A stretch of 18,741 nt of DNA from Actinomycetes bacterium (GTDB lineage: Bacteria > Actinomycetota > Acidimicrobiia > UBA5794): assembly GCA_030598305.1 (NCBI GenBank), contig JAUVQC010000003.1, positions 1-18,741 of the forward strand. Reading direction: 5' to 3'. Position numbers and translations under genes: made by a program. This document shows, piece after piece, positions 7,010-15,415 of this stretch (positions are counted from its first letter, which is position 1; the number at the start of each line of letters is the position of its first letter). The notes under the pieces were generated by a model. That model saw nothing but the letters and a program-made list of their open reading frames with translations. It ran no database searches and had not been told where the DNA came from.

Positions 7010-9243
7010 ACAACCAGCCGGTAGGCCTCGTAGACGCCATCGATGCCCTGTAAGCCCTGGAGCAAGCCCTCAAGCGCTTCTTTATCCGAGAGTTCGATCT
7101 CATATCGGAGAAGGGCGATCCGGTCCCTTCCGGTAACCGAGGATGACGCGTGGATGTTCGCCCCGTAGTCGGAGAGCGCGGCCGTCACATCTCGCAGGAG
7201 TTTCGACCGATCGAGGGCCTCCACCTGGATCCAGACATAGAACGTTCCGGTCTGCTCAGCGGACCAGGCAACGTCGACCATCCGTTCGGCTCGTTCGGTC
7301 AGCGAACCGATGTTCCCGCAGTCCGCCCTGTGGACCGAGACACCTCGACCGATCGTCACGAACCCGACGATGTCGTCGCCCGGGACCGGTCCGCAGCACT
7401 TCGCCATGCGCACGAGCATGTCCTCCAGGCCTTCGACGATGACGTCGCCCGTAGATTGACGTCGCCGTCTGTGTGGCGCCGGCAGCCGCTCGGCCATGAC
7501 CGCCTCAACCGAGTCGTCCGGTTTCAGGTGCCTGGCAAGTCGCTGGGCCACCGTCTGTGGACTCGTCCGATTCTCACCAACGGACATGTAGAGGCCATCG
7601 ATGTCCTCGAAACCGAGCTCGTGGGCAACATCAGCGAGCTCCTTCTCAGCGCCGCTGAGCGGGAGTCCTTCGCGCCTGAGCATCTTGGTTACAGCCTCTC
7701 GCCCCTCGACCAGGGCACTCTCGCGACGCTCGCGTGAGAACCATCCCTTGATCTTCGACGTTGCTTTCGACGACTTGACGAACTCGAGCCAGTCCCTGCT
7801 CGGGTGGGCATCCTGGGCCCTTGATGTGATGATTTCGACGATGTCGCCTGATTCGAGCTTCGTCGAGAGCGGCACGAGCCTTCCGTTGACCTTTGCTCCC
7901 GAACAACGGTGTCCGACGTCAGTATGGATTCGATAGGCGAAGTCAACGGGCGTTGCACCCCTCGGCAGCACCTTCACGTCCCCAGCAGGTGTGATGGCGA
8001 ATACCTCGTCCTGGTAGAGATCGAGTTTCAACGACTCGAGGAACTCGGCGGGATCTTCGGCATCATCCTGCATGTCCCTGATGTCCTCGACAACGAGAAG
8101 ATCCGCCTCCTCGGTCCCGTCCTCCTTGTAGCGCCAGTGCGCGGCGATTCCAGCCTCCGCCCTGTCGTGCATCTCCTGTGTACGGATCTGCACCTCGAGG
8201 GGTTTCCCATCTGGCCCGACCACCGTGGTATGAAGCGACTGGTAGAAGTTGAACTTCGGCATGGCGATGTAGTCCTTGAAACGCCCCTGAATCGGTGGCC
8301 ACATCGTATGGACGAGGCCGAGTGCGCCGTAGCAATCCCGCAGCTCCTCCACGATTACCCTGATCCCGATCAGATCGTGGATCTCTTCGAAGGCAAGGCC
8401 TGAAGCAACCATCTTGCGATAAATGGAATAGAGGTGCTTCGGCCTGCCTGTGACAGCCGCATCGATATCGTTGGCCTCGAGCTCCGTGACCAACTCATCG
8501 ATCACTGTCTCGATGTACTCCGCACGCTCCGGGGACCGCGCCGCGACCTTCGCTTCGATCTCCGCCTTCGGTCCCGGGTACAGGATCCCGAAGCACGTTT
8601 CCTCCATCTCGTGTTTGATCTCCTGCATACCCAGCCGATGGGCAAGCGGCGCGTAGATGTCGAGCGTCTCGAGGGCGACCCGTCTCTGCTTTTCTTGTGG
8701 CAGCGGCGCCATCGTGCGGATGTTGTGCGTCCGATCCGCGAGCTTTATGACGAGCACCCGGATGTCCTTCGCCATCGCGACCGCCATCTTGCGTATCGTT
8801 GCAGCCTGGGCGTGTTCTCTGCTGGAAAACTTGATCCGATCGAGCTTTGTGACGCCGTCGATCAGCAGAGCCACTTCGTCCCCGAAATCGTCAACGACGG
8901 CTGTAAGCGTGAGGTCCGTGTCCTCCACCGTGTCATGCATCAGGGCGGCGGCGAGCGTTGCCTCATCCATGCCGTACTGGGCGAGTATCTCCGTGACCGC
9001 AAGCGGGTGGACGATATATGGATCACCCGTCGCACGAACCTGGCCCATGTGAAGCTTCGTGGCCGACACGTACGCGTCATGGATCAGGTCTGTGTTGCCT
9101 GACGGGTGATCGCTGAGGAAGGTCTCCATGATGTCGCCGAACATCTGGTCAGGTGTGCGACCAACAACCGCAGGGTCGACGAACGTCTCAGAGCCGTCAC
9201 CTGTGGTCGGACCGGCGTCCTGGATGTTTGATGGAATCCCCAT
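7006..9243 (-). CDS. relA: Bifunctional (p)ppGpp synthetase/hydrolase Rel
   Basis: Long RSH protein (745 residues) that makes and degrades (p)ppGpp in the stringent response. The N-terminal HD hydrolase domain keeps the metal-site residues: His79 in YIVHP, His103-Asp104 in LMHDTVEDT and Asp170 in LADRTHN. The synthetase domain has HDLIGIRVIV (289-298), the RFKD form (321-324) typical of bifunctional Rel rather than the EFDD form of E. coli RelA, FNFYQSLHTT (331-340) and LEVQIRT (349-355). A TGS domain (about 418-475, VLPRGATPVDFAYRIHTDVG), a helical region, a Cys-containing ribosome-binding part (AKCCGPVPGDDIVGF) and a C-terminal ACT domain follow. The ATG at 9243 lies 9 nt after secF with no Shine-Dalgarno sequence, but TAGAAT ends 6 nt upstream. 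Internal ATGs at residues 34 and 39 are possible alternatives. Unlike in mycobacteria, no apt gene separates it from secF. Confidence 0.97.
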   Translation of the reverse strand: MGIPSNIQDAGPTTGDGSETFVDPAVVGRTPDQMFGDIMETFLSDHPSGNTDLIHDAYVSATKLHMGQVRATGDPYIVHPLAVTEILAQYGMDEATLAAALMHDTVEDTDLTLTAVVDDFGDEVALLIDGVTKLDRIKFSSREHAQAATIRKMAVAMAKDIRVLVIKLADRTHNIRTMAPLPQEKQRRVALETLDIYAPLAHRLGMQEIKHEMEETCFGILYPGPKAEIEAKVAARSPERAEYIETVIDELVTELEANDIDAAVTGRPKHLYSIYRKMVASGLAFEEIHDLIGIRVIVEELRDCYGALGLVHTMWPPIQGRFKDYIAMPKFNFYQSLHTTVVGPDGKPLEVQIRTQEMHDRAEAGIAAHWRYKEDGTEEADLLVVEDIRDMQDDAEDPAEFLESLKLDLYQDEVFAITPAGDVKVLPRGATPVDFAYRIHTDVGHRCSGAKVNGRLVPLSTKLESGDIVEIITSRAQDAHPSRDWLEFVKSSKATSKIKGWFSRERRESALVEGREAVTKMLRREGLPLSGAEKELADVAHELGFEDIDGLYMSVGENRTSPQTVAQRLARHLKPDDSVEAVMAERLPAPHRRRRQSTGDVIVEGLEDMLVRMAKCCGPVPGDDIVGFVTIGRGVSVHRADCGNIGSLTERAERMVDVAWSAEQTGTFYVWIQVEALDRSKLLRDVTAALSDYGANIHASSSVTGRDRIALLRYEIELSDKEALEGLLQGLQGIDGVYEAYRLVV

Positions 9244-9249
9244 CAGATG

Positions 9250-9255
9250 ATTCTA
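9250..9255 (-). promoter_or_regulatory. Possible -10 hexamer TAGAAT for relA
   Basis: TAGAAT on the minus strand ends exactly 6 nt before the relA ATG, the spacing expected if the A of ATG is the transcription start. Its first three bases are the TAG stop of secF. It differs from the TATAAT consensus at one position. No clear -35 is seen. relA lacks a Shine-Dalgarno sequence, which supports leaderless initiation, but this is inference. Confidence 0.45.
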
Positions 9256-10302
9256 CCGACGCTTGCGCCTCTGCTTTGGAGGTCGGGCGACAGCAGTTGG
9301 GGTCGGAGCCACGGGAGGTGCCTCAGATATCTCGACGTCGGCAACAGCGTTCACCATCGGTTCGCCCTTCGCTGCTCGTCTCCTCTGTCGCTCCCACTCG
9401 GGCTCGGATTCCTTCCATCGGGCCAGGAGAGGTGCTGCTACGAGTATCGACGAATACGTACCAACAGCGATCCCGATGAACAGCGCCAAAGCGAACTCCT
9501 TCAGGGTTTCGGCACCCAGAGCCAGGAAGCCGACGAGAAGAAGAGAACCGACAGGGAGTAGCGACGTCAGGGACGTGTTGATGGACCGCATGAGCACCTG
9601 GTTCAACGAGAGGTTCACGATGCCTGAGATAGTCGACCGGTCATGGAGTTCATGAACGTTCTCGTTCACCTTGGTGAATACAACGACCGTGTCATAGAGC
9701 GAGTATCCGAGAATCGTGAGAACAGCGATGATCGTTGACGGCGTTACGAGGAATCCGATCAGCGCATAGAGGCCACCCGTGATGATGAGATCGTGAAAGA
9801 CCGCGGCAAGCGCCGAGACGGCCATTTTCCACTCGAAACGCCACGTGATGAATAGCGAGATGACGATGAGGAACACGACCAGGGCCTCAACCGCCTTACG
9901 AGTTACTTCAGCACCGAACGTTGGGCCAACCGCTGAGACATTGACGTCGGCGCTATCTCCTCCGGCAGCATCGGCCACGGTCGTGACGAGTGTGTCCATC
10001 TCTGAGGGGTCGAGGGCCTCGGTCTGCACGATGACGAAGCCGTCACCCGTCGTCTGCACGCGAGCGTCCGCTTGGCCAATCGTCCTGAGCTCTGCCCTGA
10101 CTTCCTCGACCGAAGCATCAGCAGTGTTTTCGACCGTGACAATGACCCCACCGGTGAAGTCGATGCTCAAATTGAACGGTCTCACGAACATCATAAGGAT
10201 CGAAGCGGCGACGAGGACGAGGGACACGATCAGGGCACGCCTCGATATACCGACGAAATCGAACTTCGTTTCGCCTCGGTACATCCGGGATAGAAGGGTC
10301 AT
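9253..10302 (-). CDS. secF: Protein translocase subunit SecF
   Basis: Inner-membrane RND-type subunit that, with SecD and YajC, uses the proton gradient to complete Sec-dependent export. 349 residues. TM1 is at about 22-41, followed by the SecF signature FNLSIDFTGG (43-52), a periplasmic domain of roughly 90 residues, then a block of five helices containing GFLVTPSTIIAVLTILGYSLYDTVVVF split around ILGYSLYDT, and RSINTSLTSLLPV. The C-terminal ~50 residues are charged and proline-rich, ending in a basic run, and are probably cytoplasmic. The ATG at 10302 overlaps the secD stop as ATGA and has GGAGG 7 nt upstream. Its TAG stop is only 9 nt before relA. Confidence 0.98.
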   Translation of the reverse strand: MTLLSRMYRGETKFDFVGISRRALIVSLVLVAASILMMFVRPFNLSIDFTGGVIVTVENTADASVEEVRAELRTIGQADARVQTTGDGFVIVQTEALDPSEMDTLVTTVADAAGGDSADVNVSAVGPTFGAEVTRKAVEALVVFLIVISLFITWRFEWKMAVSALAAVFHDLIITGGLYALIGFLVTPSTIIAVLTILGYSLYDTVVVFTKVNENVHELHDRSTISGIVNLSLNQVLMRSINTSLTSLLPVGSLLLVGFLALGAETLKEFALALFIGIAVGTYSSILVAAPLLARWKESEPEWERQRRRAAKGEPMVNAVADVEISEAPPVAPTPTAVARPPKQRRKRR

Positions 10303-11840
10303 GACGCCACCTCCATCTCATCGGCTACCTCGGTTCGGTCGCCGCCGCCCATGGCTCCGGCTATGGAGAAGAATCCACCCTCAGCCAGGGGACCCCTGGC
10401 CAACAGGTAGGTGGCCGATCGCGTGAAGTAGTACGCGACGATCACATCGATCACGGTGGCGAGGCCAAGAATCAAGGCGAAACCCTTGACTTGACCGACC
10501 GCAAGAACGAAGAGGAGAACCGCAGCGACGAGGGTCACCGTATCACCGGTCAGGTTCGTCCGGAAAGACGGCCCGAACGAGTGTGCCACCGATGGTCGCA
10601 GTGCCCTGCCGTGCCGGTACTCCTCCTTGATTCGCTCGAAGTACACGATGAAGGAGTCAAGGGTGATTCCGATCGAGACGATGACGCCGGTAACTCCTGC
10701 AAGCGTCAGCGTCGTTCCCTGGGTCTGGCCCATCAGAATGATCATGCCAACGAGAAGCGAGCCAAAGACGGTGAGACCGAAGAAGGCGATGATTCCGAGC
10801 GATCGGTAGTAGATCAACATGTACACGACGACGAGGAGAAGCCCCGCAAGCCCGGCAAGCAGACCTGCCTGCAGGCTGTCCTCGCCCAGAGTTGCAGAAA
10901 CCGATTCGACCCGTTCTCGCTCGAACGTTGTTGGGAGTGCACCGTATCTGAGCAGTGCGGCAAGGTCTTGTGAATCCTGTTCAGCGTTCTCACCGGAACC
11001 GACAGTGATGATTACGGCGTTTGGGTCAAGACCCTCCTCTGGGGATACCTCATTGGCGACGGCCGGCGCGGAGGAGACAACACCGTCAACCACGATTGCG
11101 AGCTGACGTCGGGGATCGCCGGGCGGATAGCTCGCCAGGTACGCTGTCGATTCCCTGAACTTCTCCCCACCCTCGTCGGTGAACTCCGGAACGACGACCC
11201 ACTGACCCCCGAGGCCGTGTGACGTGAACTGTGCGCGTGCATCGGTGATATCGGCTCCGGTTGGGAACTCAACGGTCGAGCCGTCGGTGAACGTGACGGG
11301 AATCCCGCCCACCTCGTACACGATGGGCCCATCGACAAGTTCGAGATACGACCGTTTGACGATGTCATCGTTCAGCGAGATACCGGTTGCCTGGTCCACC
11401 TCATTGAGCGGTTGAAGGTTGGGATTGACAGTGTCGTCGCCTTCCGGGGTCGTGAACGCCGGATCGATCAGCGCGGGAGATCCGGGGAACTCACCGAGAA
11501 CCGGCCTGAAGGAGAGCTCGCCAGTCGTGCCAACGGCCTCAAGAGCCCGTTCACGGTCATCGACCCCCGGTAGTTGAACGACAATTGCTCGATCGCCCAC
11601 GACGGCCACCTCAGGTTCCTGGACTCCTCCGAGGTTCTCGACGCGTCGACGCATGATGTCTGCCGCTGTTTCGAGCGTGGCTTGGTCTGTGCCCTCAGGG
11701 GCAACGAGCGTGATCGCGAAGCCACCCTGCAGGTCCAGTCCGAGCTTCGGAGCCCATCCGACTGCAAGCATGGCGGCGAGAGACCCCCAGGCGATCGCGA
11801 CAGTGACGATCAGCGTGATCCACGCCTTCTTGCGATTCAC
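10299..11840 (-). CDS. secD: Protein translocase subunit SecD
   Basis: Larger RND-type partner of SecF in the SecDF-YajC complex. 513 residues: TM1 at about 7-27, the family motif LGLDLQGG (33-40), a long extracytoplasmic region (about 45-320, including the P1 base and head), then five C-terminal helices. The fourth-helix segment reads SIGITLDSFIVYFERIKEE. It keeps the Asp implicated in proton movement but has the ITxDSFxVYFERI form I associate with mycobacterial SecD, instead of the AVDANVLIFERI form of most bacteria; this is the best taxonomic marker in the window. The start is a GTG at 11840 forming a GTGA overlap with yajC, with GGGAG 9 nt upstream. The stop overlaps secF as ATGA, so all three subunits are translationally coupled. 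Confidence 0.98.
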   Translation of the reverse strand: MNRKKAWITLIVTVAIAWGSLAAMLAVGWAPKLGLDLQGGFAITLVAPEGTDQATLETAADIMRRRVENLGGVQEPEVAVVGDRAIVVQLPGVDDRERALEAVGTTGELSFRPVLGEFPGSPALIDPAFTTPEGDDTVNPNLQPLNEVDQATGISLNDDIVKRSYLELVDGPIVYEVGGIPVTFTDGSTVEFPTGADITDARAQFTSHGLGGQWVVVPEFTDEGGEKFRESTAYLASYPPGDPRRQLAIVVDGVVSSAPAVANEVSPEEGLDPNAVIITVGSGENAEQDSQDLAALLRYGALPTTFERERVESVSATLGEDSLQAGLLAGLAGLLLVVVYMLIYYRSLGIIAFFGLTVFGSLLVGMIILMGQTQGTTLTLAGVTGVIVSIGITLDSFIVYFERIKEEYRHGRALRPSVAHSFGPSFRTNLTGDTVTLVAAVLLFVLAVGQVKGFALILGLATVIDVIVAYYFTRSATYLLARGPLAEGGFFSIAGAMGGGDRTEVADEMEVAS

Positions 11841-12163
11841 TCGTCATCACTCCCGAGTTTCTCGGCGACGGCCTTCTTCACAACTCGCATGGTCTGGCCA
11901 CTGCCGATATCAATGGAAAACTCGTCGTCCGTCTCTGCAACGACCATTCCGATGATCCCGCCGATGGTGCGTACTTCGTCACCGACCGTGATTTCTGAAC
12001 GCATCCGGTCCATCTTCTTGTGTCTGCGACGCTGGGGAAGGATCAGCAGAACGTAGAAGAGTCCACCCATGATCACCAGCGGGAAGAGGAACGCCAACGC
12101 GTTGCTATTACTCGATGATTCCTGTGCGAACAGGAGTCCTGTGTTCATGCTGAATTGGATCAA
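11837..12163 (-). CDS. yajC: Sec translocase accessory protein YajC
   Basis: Small single-pass membrane protein that associates with SecDF. From the chosen start it has 108 residues. A short N-terminal stretch is followed by one hydrophobic helix (ALAFLFPLVIMGGLFYVLLI), the diagnostic LPQRRRHKKM just after it, and a compact cytoplasmic domain with TVGDEVRTIGGIIGMVV, which is the YajC signature. The start is uncertain. The GGAGG at 12172-12176 is 8 nt from a TTG at 12163, only 2 nt from an in-frame GTG at 12169, and 23 nt from an ATG at 12148. Spacing favours the TTG, an uncommon start codon. The 3' end overlaps secD as GTGA. Identity is secure; the start is the only doubt. Confidence 0.93.
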   Translation of the reverse strand: MIQFSMNTGLLFAQESSSNSNALAFLFPLVIMGGLFYVLLILPQRRRHKKMDRMRSEITVGDEVRTIGGIIGMVVAETDDEFSIDIGSGQTMRVVKKAVAEKLGSDDE

Positions 12164-12171
12164 GGCCACGG

Positions 12172-12176
12172 CCTCC
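12172..12176 (-). promoter_or_regulatory. Ribosome binding site GGAGG that decides the yajC start
   Basis: GGAGG on the minus strand in the tgt-yajC gap. Its distance is 8 nt to the TTG at 12163, 2 nt to the GTG at 12169 and 23 nt to the ATG at 12148, so TTG fits best. Confidence 0.6.
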
Positions 12177-12211
12177 GATGTGGGTCTGGCTGCTCCGAAG
12201 GGAACGCAGGA

Positions 12212-12217
12212 ATGCTA
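12212..12217 (-). promoter_or_regulatory. TAGCAT hexamer formed by the tgt stop
   Basis: The TAG stop of tgt continues to TAGCAT, a TAnnnT match. No start codon follows within 6-9 nt. If it is a -10 element, the transcript would begin near 12205 with a leader of about 40 nt carrying the GGAGG site of yajC. Weak on its own; listed because the same arrangement recurs at every TAA or TAG stop here. Confidence 0.2.
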
Positions 12218-13363
12218 GCTGGCGTCGCGGCCAAGTCCTTGTTCACGCCGCTCCACTACATCCTCGTGGAAGGCGGCAAAGGAACCTTCGGCGATGCTCA
12301 TACGCATGTCCTCCATGAGCCGATATGTGTAGGTCAGGTTGTGAAGCGTGAGCAACCGACTGGCCAGGAGTTCGTGCGTGTTCACAAGATGGCGAATGTA
12401 TCCCCTGCTGTATCGGCGACAGGCCACGCAGGGGCAGTCCTTCTCGATGGGCGAAGCATCTTCGAGCCACTCGACACGCTTCATCGACAGGTCACCGTCG
12501 CGGGTCAGTGCCTTGCCGTGACGAGCTATGCGAGTGGGCAGCACGCAATCGAAGAGGTCGACTCCCCTCCTCACGGCGTCGAGCATCCCTTCGGTGTCCC
12601 CGAGGCCCATGACATACCGCACCGCGTTCTCGGGCAATTCCGGCACCACCGCATCTATCGCTGTTGCCCGTTCGACAGCAGTCTCCCCGACGGCCAGGCC
12701 ACCGATGCCATACCCGGGAAAGCCGATGTCGGCTGTCTCTATCGCGGAGAGTTTCCGAAGGTCGGTATCAGCACCACCCTGGACGATGCCAAAGAGCGCC
12801 CGATCCGTTCTGGTTTTGGCGGACTTCGACCGCTCTGCCCAGCGAAGCGTCTGATGCATGGCCTTCTCGGTCGCTGACCTCGAGGCGGGCAGGTTCACGG
12901 GAACGTCGAGCACCATTGCGATGTCGGAGCCGAGCGACTCCTGCACCTGGATGGATCGTTCAGGCGTCAGCCGGACCTCGGATCCGTCGTAGGACGACCG
13001 GAACACGAGCTCCTCCTCCGTGATCGTCGGCTCAAGCGAGAGCACCTGATACCCGCCCGAGTCTGTCAGGATCGGGCCGCTCCACGCCATGAAGCCATGG
13101 AGCTCTCCGAGGTGGGCAACGACGTCCTCCCCGGGTCGGAGCATCAAGTGGTAGGTGTTCGCAAGCACGATCTGGGCACCGATCGTCTCCAGATCCTCCG
13201 TGTCGAGAGTCTTCACCGTTGCCCGGGTCCCCACCGCCATGAAGTTCGGCGTCTCGACGGAACCATGAGACGTATGCATGACTCCGACACGCGCGTCGCC
13301 ATCAGTCGAACTCTTGGACCATGAGATCGGAGCGGCCACTTCGCCCTCCCCTGGCATCGTCAT
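12215..13363 (-). CDS. tgt: tRNA-guanine transglycosylase (queuosine pathway)
   Basis: Exchanges G34 in the anticodon of GUN tRNAs for preQ1, the step before QueA. 382 residues from the ATG at 13363, which overlaps the queA stop as ATGA; the frame stays open another 28 codons, but those lie antisense to nothing and inside queA. A GTG at 13339 with GGGGAGG 5 nt upstream is an alternative start. Active-site residues are present: Asp101 in TDSGGYQV, the nucleophile Asp272 in LFDCVLPTR, VQGG (194-197) and GGLAVGE (221-227). The zinc site is Cys310, Cys312, Cys315 and His341 (CPCVACR, then LLTLHN). One departure: the preQ1-pocket segment that reads FDECTPYP in E. coli is LDVPVNLP (152-159) here, so the conserved Cys is missing. 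It sits directly after queA, as expected for a Q pathway pair. Confidence 0.96.
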   Translation of the reverse strand: MTMPGEGEVAAPISWSKSSTDGDARVGVMHTSHGSVETPNFMAVGTRATVKTLDTEDLETIGAQIVLANTYHLMLRPGEDVVAHLGELHGFMAWSGPILTDSGGYQVLSLEPTITEEELVFRSSYDGSEVRLTPERSIQVQESLGSDIAMVLDVPVNLPASRSATEKAMHQTLRWAERSKSAKTRTDRALFGIVQGGADTDLRKLSAIETADIGFPGYGIGGLAVGETAVERATAIDAVVPELPENAVRYVMGLGDTEGMLDAVRRGVDLFDCVLPTRIARHGKALTRDGDLSMKRVEWLEDASPIEKDCPCVACRRYSRGYIRHLVNTHELLASRLLTLHNLTYTYRLMEDMRMSIAEGSFAAFHEDVVERREQGLGRDAS

Positions 13364-14373
13364 CGCAGGTTCTCTATGAACATGGCATCTCCGAAGGACA
13401 GGAATCGGAAGTCGGACTGTACAGCGTGGTCGTAGACCGCTCGCCACCGGTCACCAAGCATGGCCGCGATCATCACAATCAGTGTCGTCCCCGGGGCATG
13501 AAGATTCGTGAACATGGCATCCACAACACCAAACTCGTGCCCGGGCTTGATGAAGAGGCCGGTCTCTCCATCCACACAGCTGATACTGCCATTGCCCGAT
13601 GCTGCCGATTCGAGAGTTCGCACGACCGTGGTGCCGACGGCGATGACCCTCCCGCCTATCGCCCTCGTCCGATCCACAGCGTCGACAACCGGCTCAGCAA
13701 CGACGATCCGTTCGCGATGGATCACATGATCGTCGATCGATCCGTAACCCATGGGCCGAAACGTATCGAGACCGACCTCAAGTTCAACCTCTGCGATACC
13801 AATGCCTCCTGCCACGAGCTCCTTGACAACCTCATCGGTGAAGTGCAGTGCAGCAGTGGGAGCCGCTGACGAGCCCACAGTCTTCGCGAAGAGGGTTTGA
13901 TACCTATCGGGCGAATCCAGCTTCCCGTGGAAATATGGAGGCAGCGGAATCTCGCCGACTCTCGCTAGTTCCGCTTCGATGTCACCGTCGACTGCCAGTG
14001 TCACCGTGGCGACGCCATCGACCTGATCAGAAAGAACCTCAGCAGTGATGGTTCCACACTCGATGATCGTTCCTGCTGGCATCTTCTTGGCTGGTCTGAG
14101 GAGGGCCTGCCAACGCAGTGGATCGATCCGCTTCGTGAGTAGAAGTTCAGATCGTCCGCCGCTCGGCAGTCGCGCACCAACGAGCCGAGCTGCTCGTACT
14201 TTCGTGCGATTGACAACAAGCAAGTCGCCGGATTCCAGAAGCTGACCGATCGATCGAAAGCACATTTCGGAGAGGTCGGAAGCGACGAGCACGCGCGAGT
14301 CATGCCGTGGTTCGATCGCTTGCTGTGCGATCGATTCCGGAGGAAGGTCGTACTCAAAGTCAGCCGTCTGCAT
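13360..14373 (-). CDS. queA: S-adenosylmethionine:tRNA ribosyltransferase-isomerase QueA
   Basis: Transfers and isomerises the ribosyl group of S-adenosylmethionine onto preQ1-modified tRNA to give epoxyqueuosine. 337 residues, close to the 340-356 of known QueA. The N-terminus DFEYDLPPESIAQQAIEPRH and the following LLVVNRTKVRAARLVG are typical. The central part holds HFTDEVVKELVAGGI and EVELEVGLDTFRPM, and the C-terminus ends with TTLIVMIAAMLGD and FRFLSFGDAMFI. The frame is open 26 codons further upstream into ruvB, but the ATG at 14373 matches the family N-terminus. There is no Shine-Dalgarno sequence. TAATCT, made from the ruvB stop, ends 7 nt before this ATG. The gene is followed by tgt with an ATGA overlap. 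queA-tgt between ruvB and yajC-secDF is the order familiar from many Firmicutes. Confidence 0.97.
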   Translation of the reverse strand: MQTADFEYDLPPESIAQQAIEPRHDSRVLVASDLSEMCFRSIGQLLESGDLLVVNRTKVRAARLVGARLPSGGRSELLLTKRIDPLRWQALLRPAKKMPAGTIIECGTITAEVLSDQVDGVATVTLAVDGDIEAELARVGEIPLPPYFHGKLDSPDRYQTLFAKTVGSSAAPTAALHFTDEVVKELVAGGIGIAEVELEVGLDTFRPMGYGSIDDHVIHRERIVVAEPVVDAVDRTRAIGGRVIAVGTTVVRTLESAASGNGSISCVDGETGLFIKPGHEFGVVDAMFTNLHAPGTTLIVMIAAMLGDRWRAVYDHAVQSDFRFLSFGDAMFIENLR

Positions 14374-14380
14374 CGATAAC

Positions 14381-14386
14381 AGATTA
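14381..14386 (-). promoter_or_regulatory. Possible -10 hexamer TAATCT for queA
   Basis: TAATCT on the minus strand, 7 nt before the queA ATG. Its TAA is the ruvB stop codon. A TGGACA sequence lies 19 nt further upstream, one mismatch from TTGACA but at long spacing. With no Shine-Dalgarno sequence at queA, a leaderless or one-base-leader start is plausible. Inference. Confidence 0.4.
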
Positions 14387-15415
14387 CGACCCCAGGAACT
14401 GCCCCTGTCCATCGCCATGCGGAGGATCGACGCCAAGGTGTTTGAAAGCACGCGCCGTTGCTATCCGGCCTCGTGGCGTGCGCTGAATCATCCCTTCGAG
14501 AATGAGGAATGGCTCGTATGCATCTTCAACGGTTTCGGTGTCCTCTCCCACAGCGATCGCCAGGGTTGAGAGTCCAACGGGACCACCGCCGAACTTGGTG
14601 ATGATCGCATTCAGGATCGCCCTGTCGACCTTGTCAAGACCAGCCTCATCGACCTCGAAGACCTCCAATGCGGTATCAGCGGTCTTCGCGTCGACCTGAC
14701 CATCGGCCCTCACCGCCGCGTAGTCACGAACCCTCCGAAGCAGCCTGTTGGCTATGCGGGGCGTCCCCCGCGATCTCCTTGCAATGGCTTCGCATCCATC
14801 CGAGGTGGCGGTCGTCTCAAGAAGTTGAGCTGAACGTGCAACGATCGCGGCGAGCTCGGTGGATCCGTAGTAATCCAGGCGGGCAACGTAGCCGAACCTG
14901 TCGCGCAGCGGTGGAGCGACACGACCCACCCGCGTAGTGGCTCCCACGAGCGTAAAGGCTGGAAGATCGATCTTGATCGATCGGGCGGCGGGGCCCTTCC
15001 CAACGACGATGTCGAGCTGGCCATCTTCCATGGCGGGATACATCACCTCCTCAACCTGGCGGGGCAGCCGATGAATCTCATCGATGAACAGCACATCGCC
15101 GTGCTCGAGGTTGGTGATGACCGCGGCGAGATCACCCGGACGGTCGAGCGCTGGCCCCGAGGTCGAACGGAACGAAGCGCCCATCTCATTCGCAACGATC
15201 GCAGCGAGGCTGGTCTTGCCAAGGCCTGGTGGCCCGGAGAACAGCAGGTGGTCCACGGACTCCCCGCGGGTCGCCGCTGCCTCGATCAGGATCGATAGAC
15301 GTTCCTTGAGGGCTTCCTGGCCAACGAACTCATCGAGCCGTTTCGGCCTGAGCCCGATCTCGACCTCGATCTCCTCTGGTGTCTGGGCGGTCGTCAGCAG
15401 CCCTTCTTCACGCAT
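14384..15415 (-). CDS. ruvB: Holliday junction branch migration ATPase RuvB
   Basis: AAA+ hexameric motor that, with RuvA, drives branch migration of Holliday junctions during recombination and fork repair. 343 residues, normal length. Walker A is GPPGLGKT (61-68), Walker [10 protein letters not shown] (109-117), sensor 1 GATT (158-161), and the PLRDRFG segment (169-175) carries the arginine finger. Sensor 2 lies in [18 protein letters not shown]. The C-terminal winged-helix domain has [13 protein letters not shown] and a typical end with [22 protein letters not shown]. Between sensor 1 and PLRDRFG the sequence is TRVGRVAP where TRAGLLTS is more usual, a minor change. Its ATG overlaps the ruvA stop by one base (TGATG). 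Confidence 0.98.
   Translation of the reverse strand: MREEGLLTTAQTPEEIEVEIGLRPKRLDEFVGQEALKERLSILIEAAATRGESVDHLLFSGPPGLGKTSLAAIVANEMGASFRSTSGPALDRPGDLAAVITNLEHGDVLFIDEIHRLPRQVEEVMYPAMEDGQLDIVVGKGPAARSIKIDLPAFTLVGATTRVGRVAPPLRDRFGYVARLDYYGSTELAAIVARSAQLLETTATSDGCEAIARRSRGTPRIANRLLRRVRDYAAVRADGQVDAKTADTALEVFEVDEAGLDKVDRAILNAIITKFGGGPVGLSTLAIAVGEDTETVEDAYEPFLILEGMIQRTPRGRIATARAFKHLGVDPPHGDGQGQFLGS

Noticed and set aside
12170..12214. The tgt-yajC gap as a terminator or riboswitch
   Set aside because: I could only form a stem of three or four pairs (TCC-CTTC-GGA); there is no T-run and no conserved riboswitch core. The 45-nt gap looks like a plain leader with a ribosome binding site.
13364..13447. 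Longer starts for tgt (to 13447), queA (to 14451), ruvA (to 16035) and yebC (to 18010)
   Set aside because: In each case the extra residues run into the preceding gene and do not match the family N-terminus, while a downstream ATG gives either an ATGA overlap or a good family match.
14899..14960. RuvB sequence TRVGRVAP before PLRDRFG as a functional defect
   Set aside because: Walker A, Walker B, sensor 1, the arginine finger and the winged-helix end are intact; the change is in a loop that varies and does not justify a claim.
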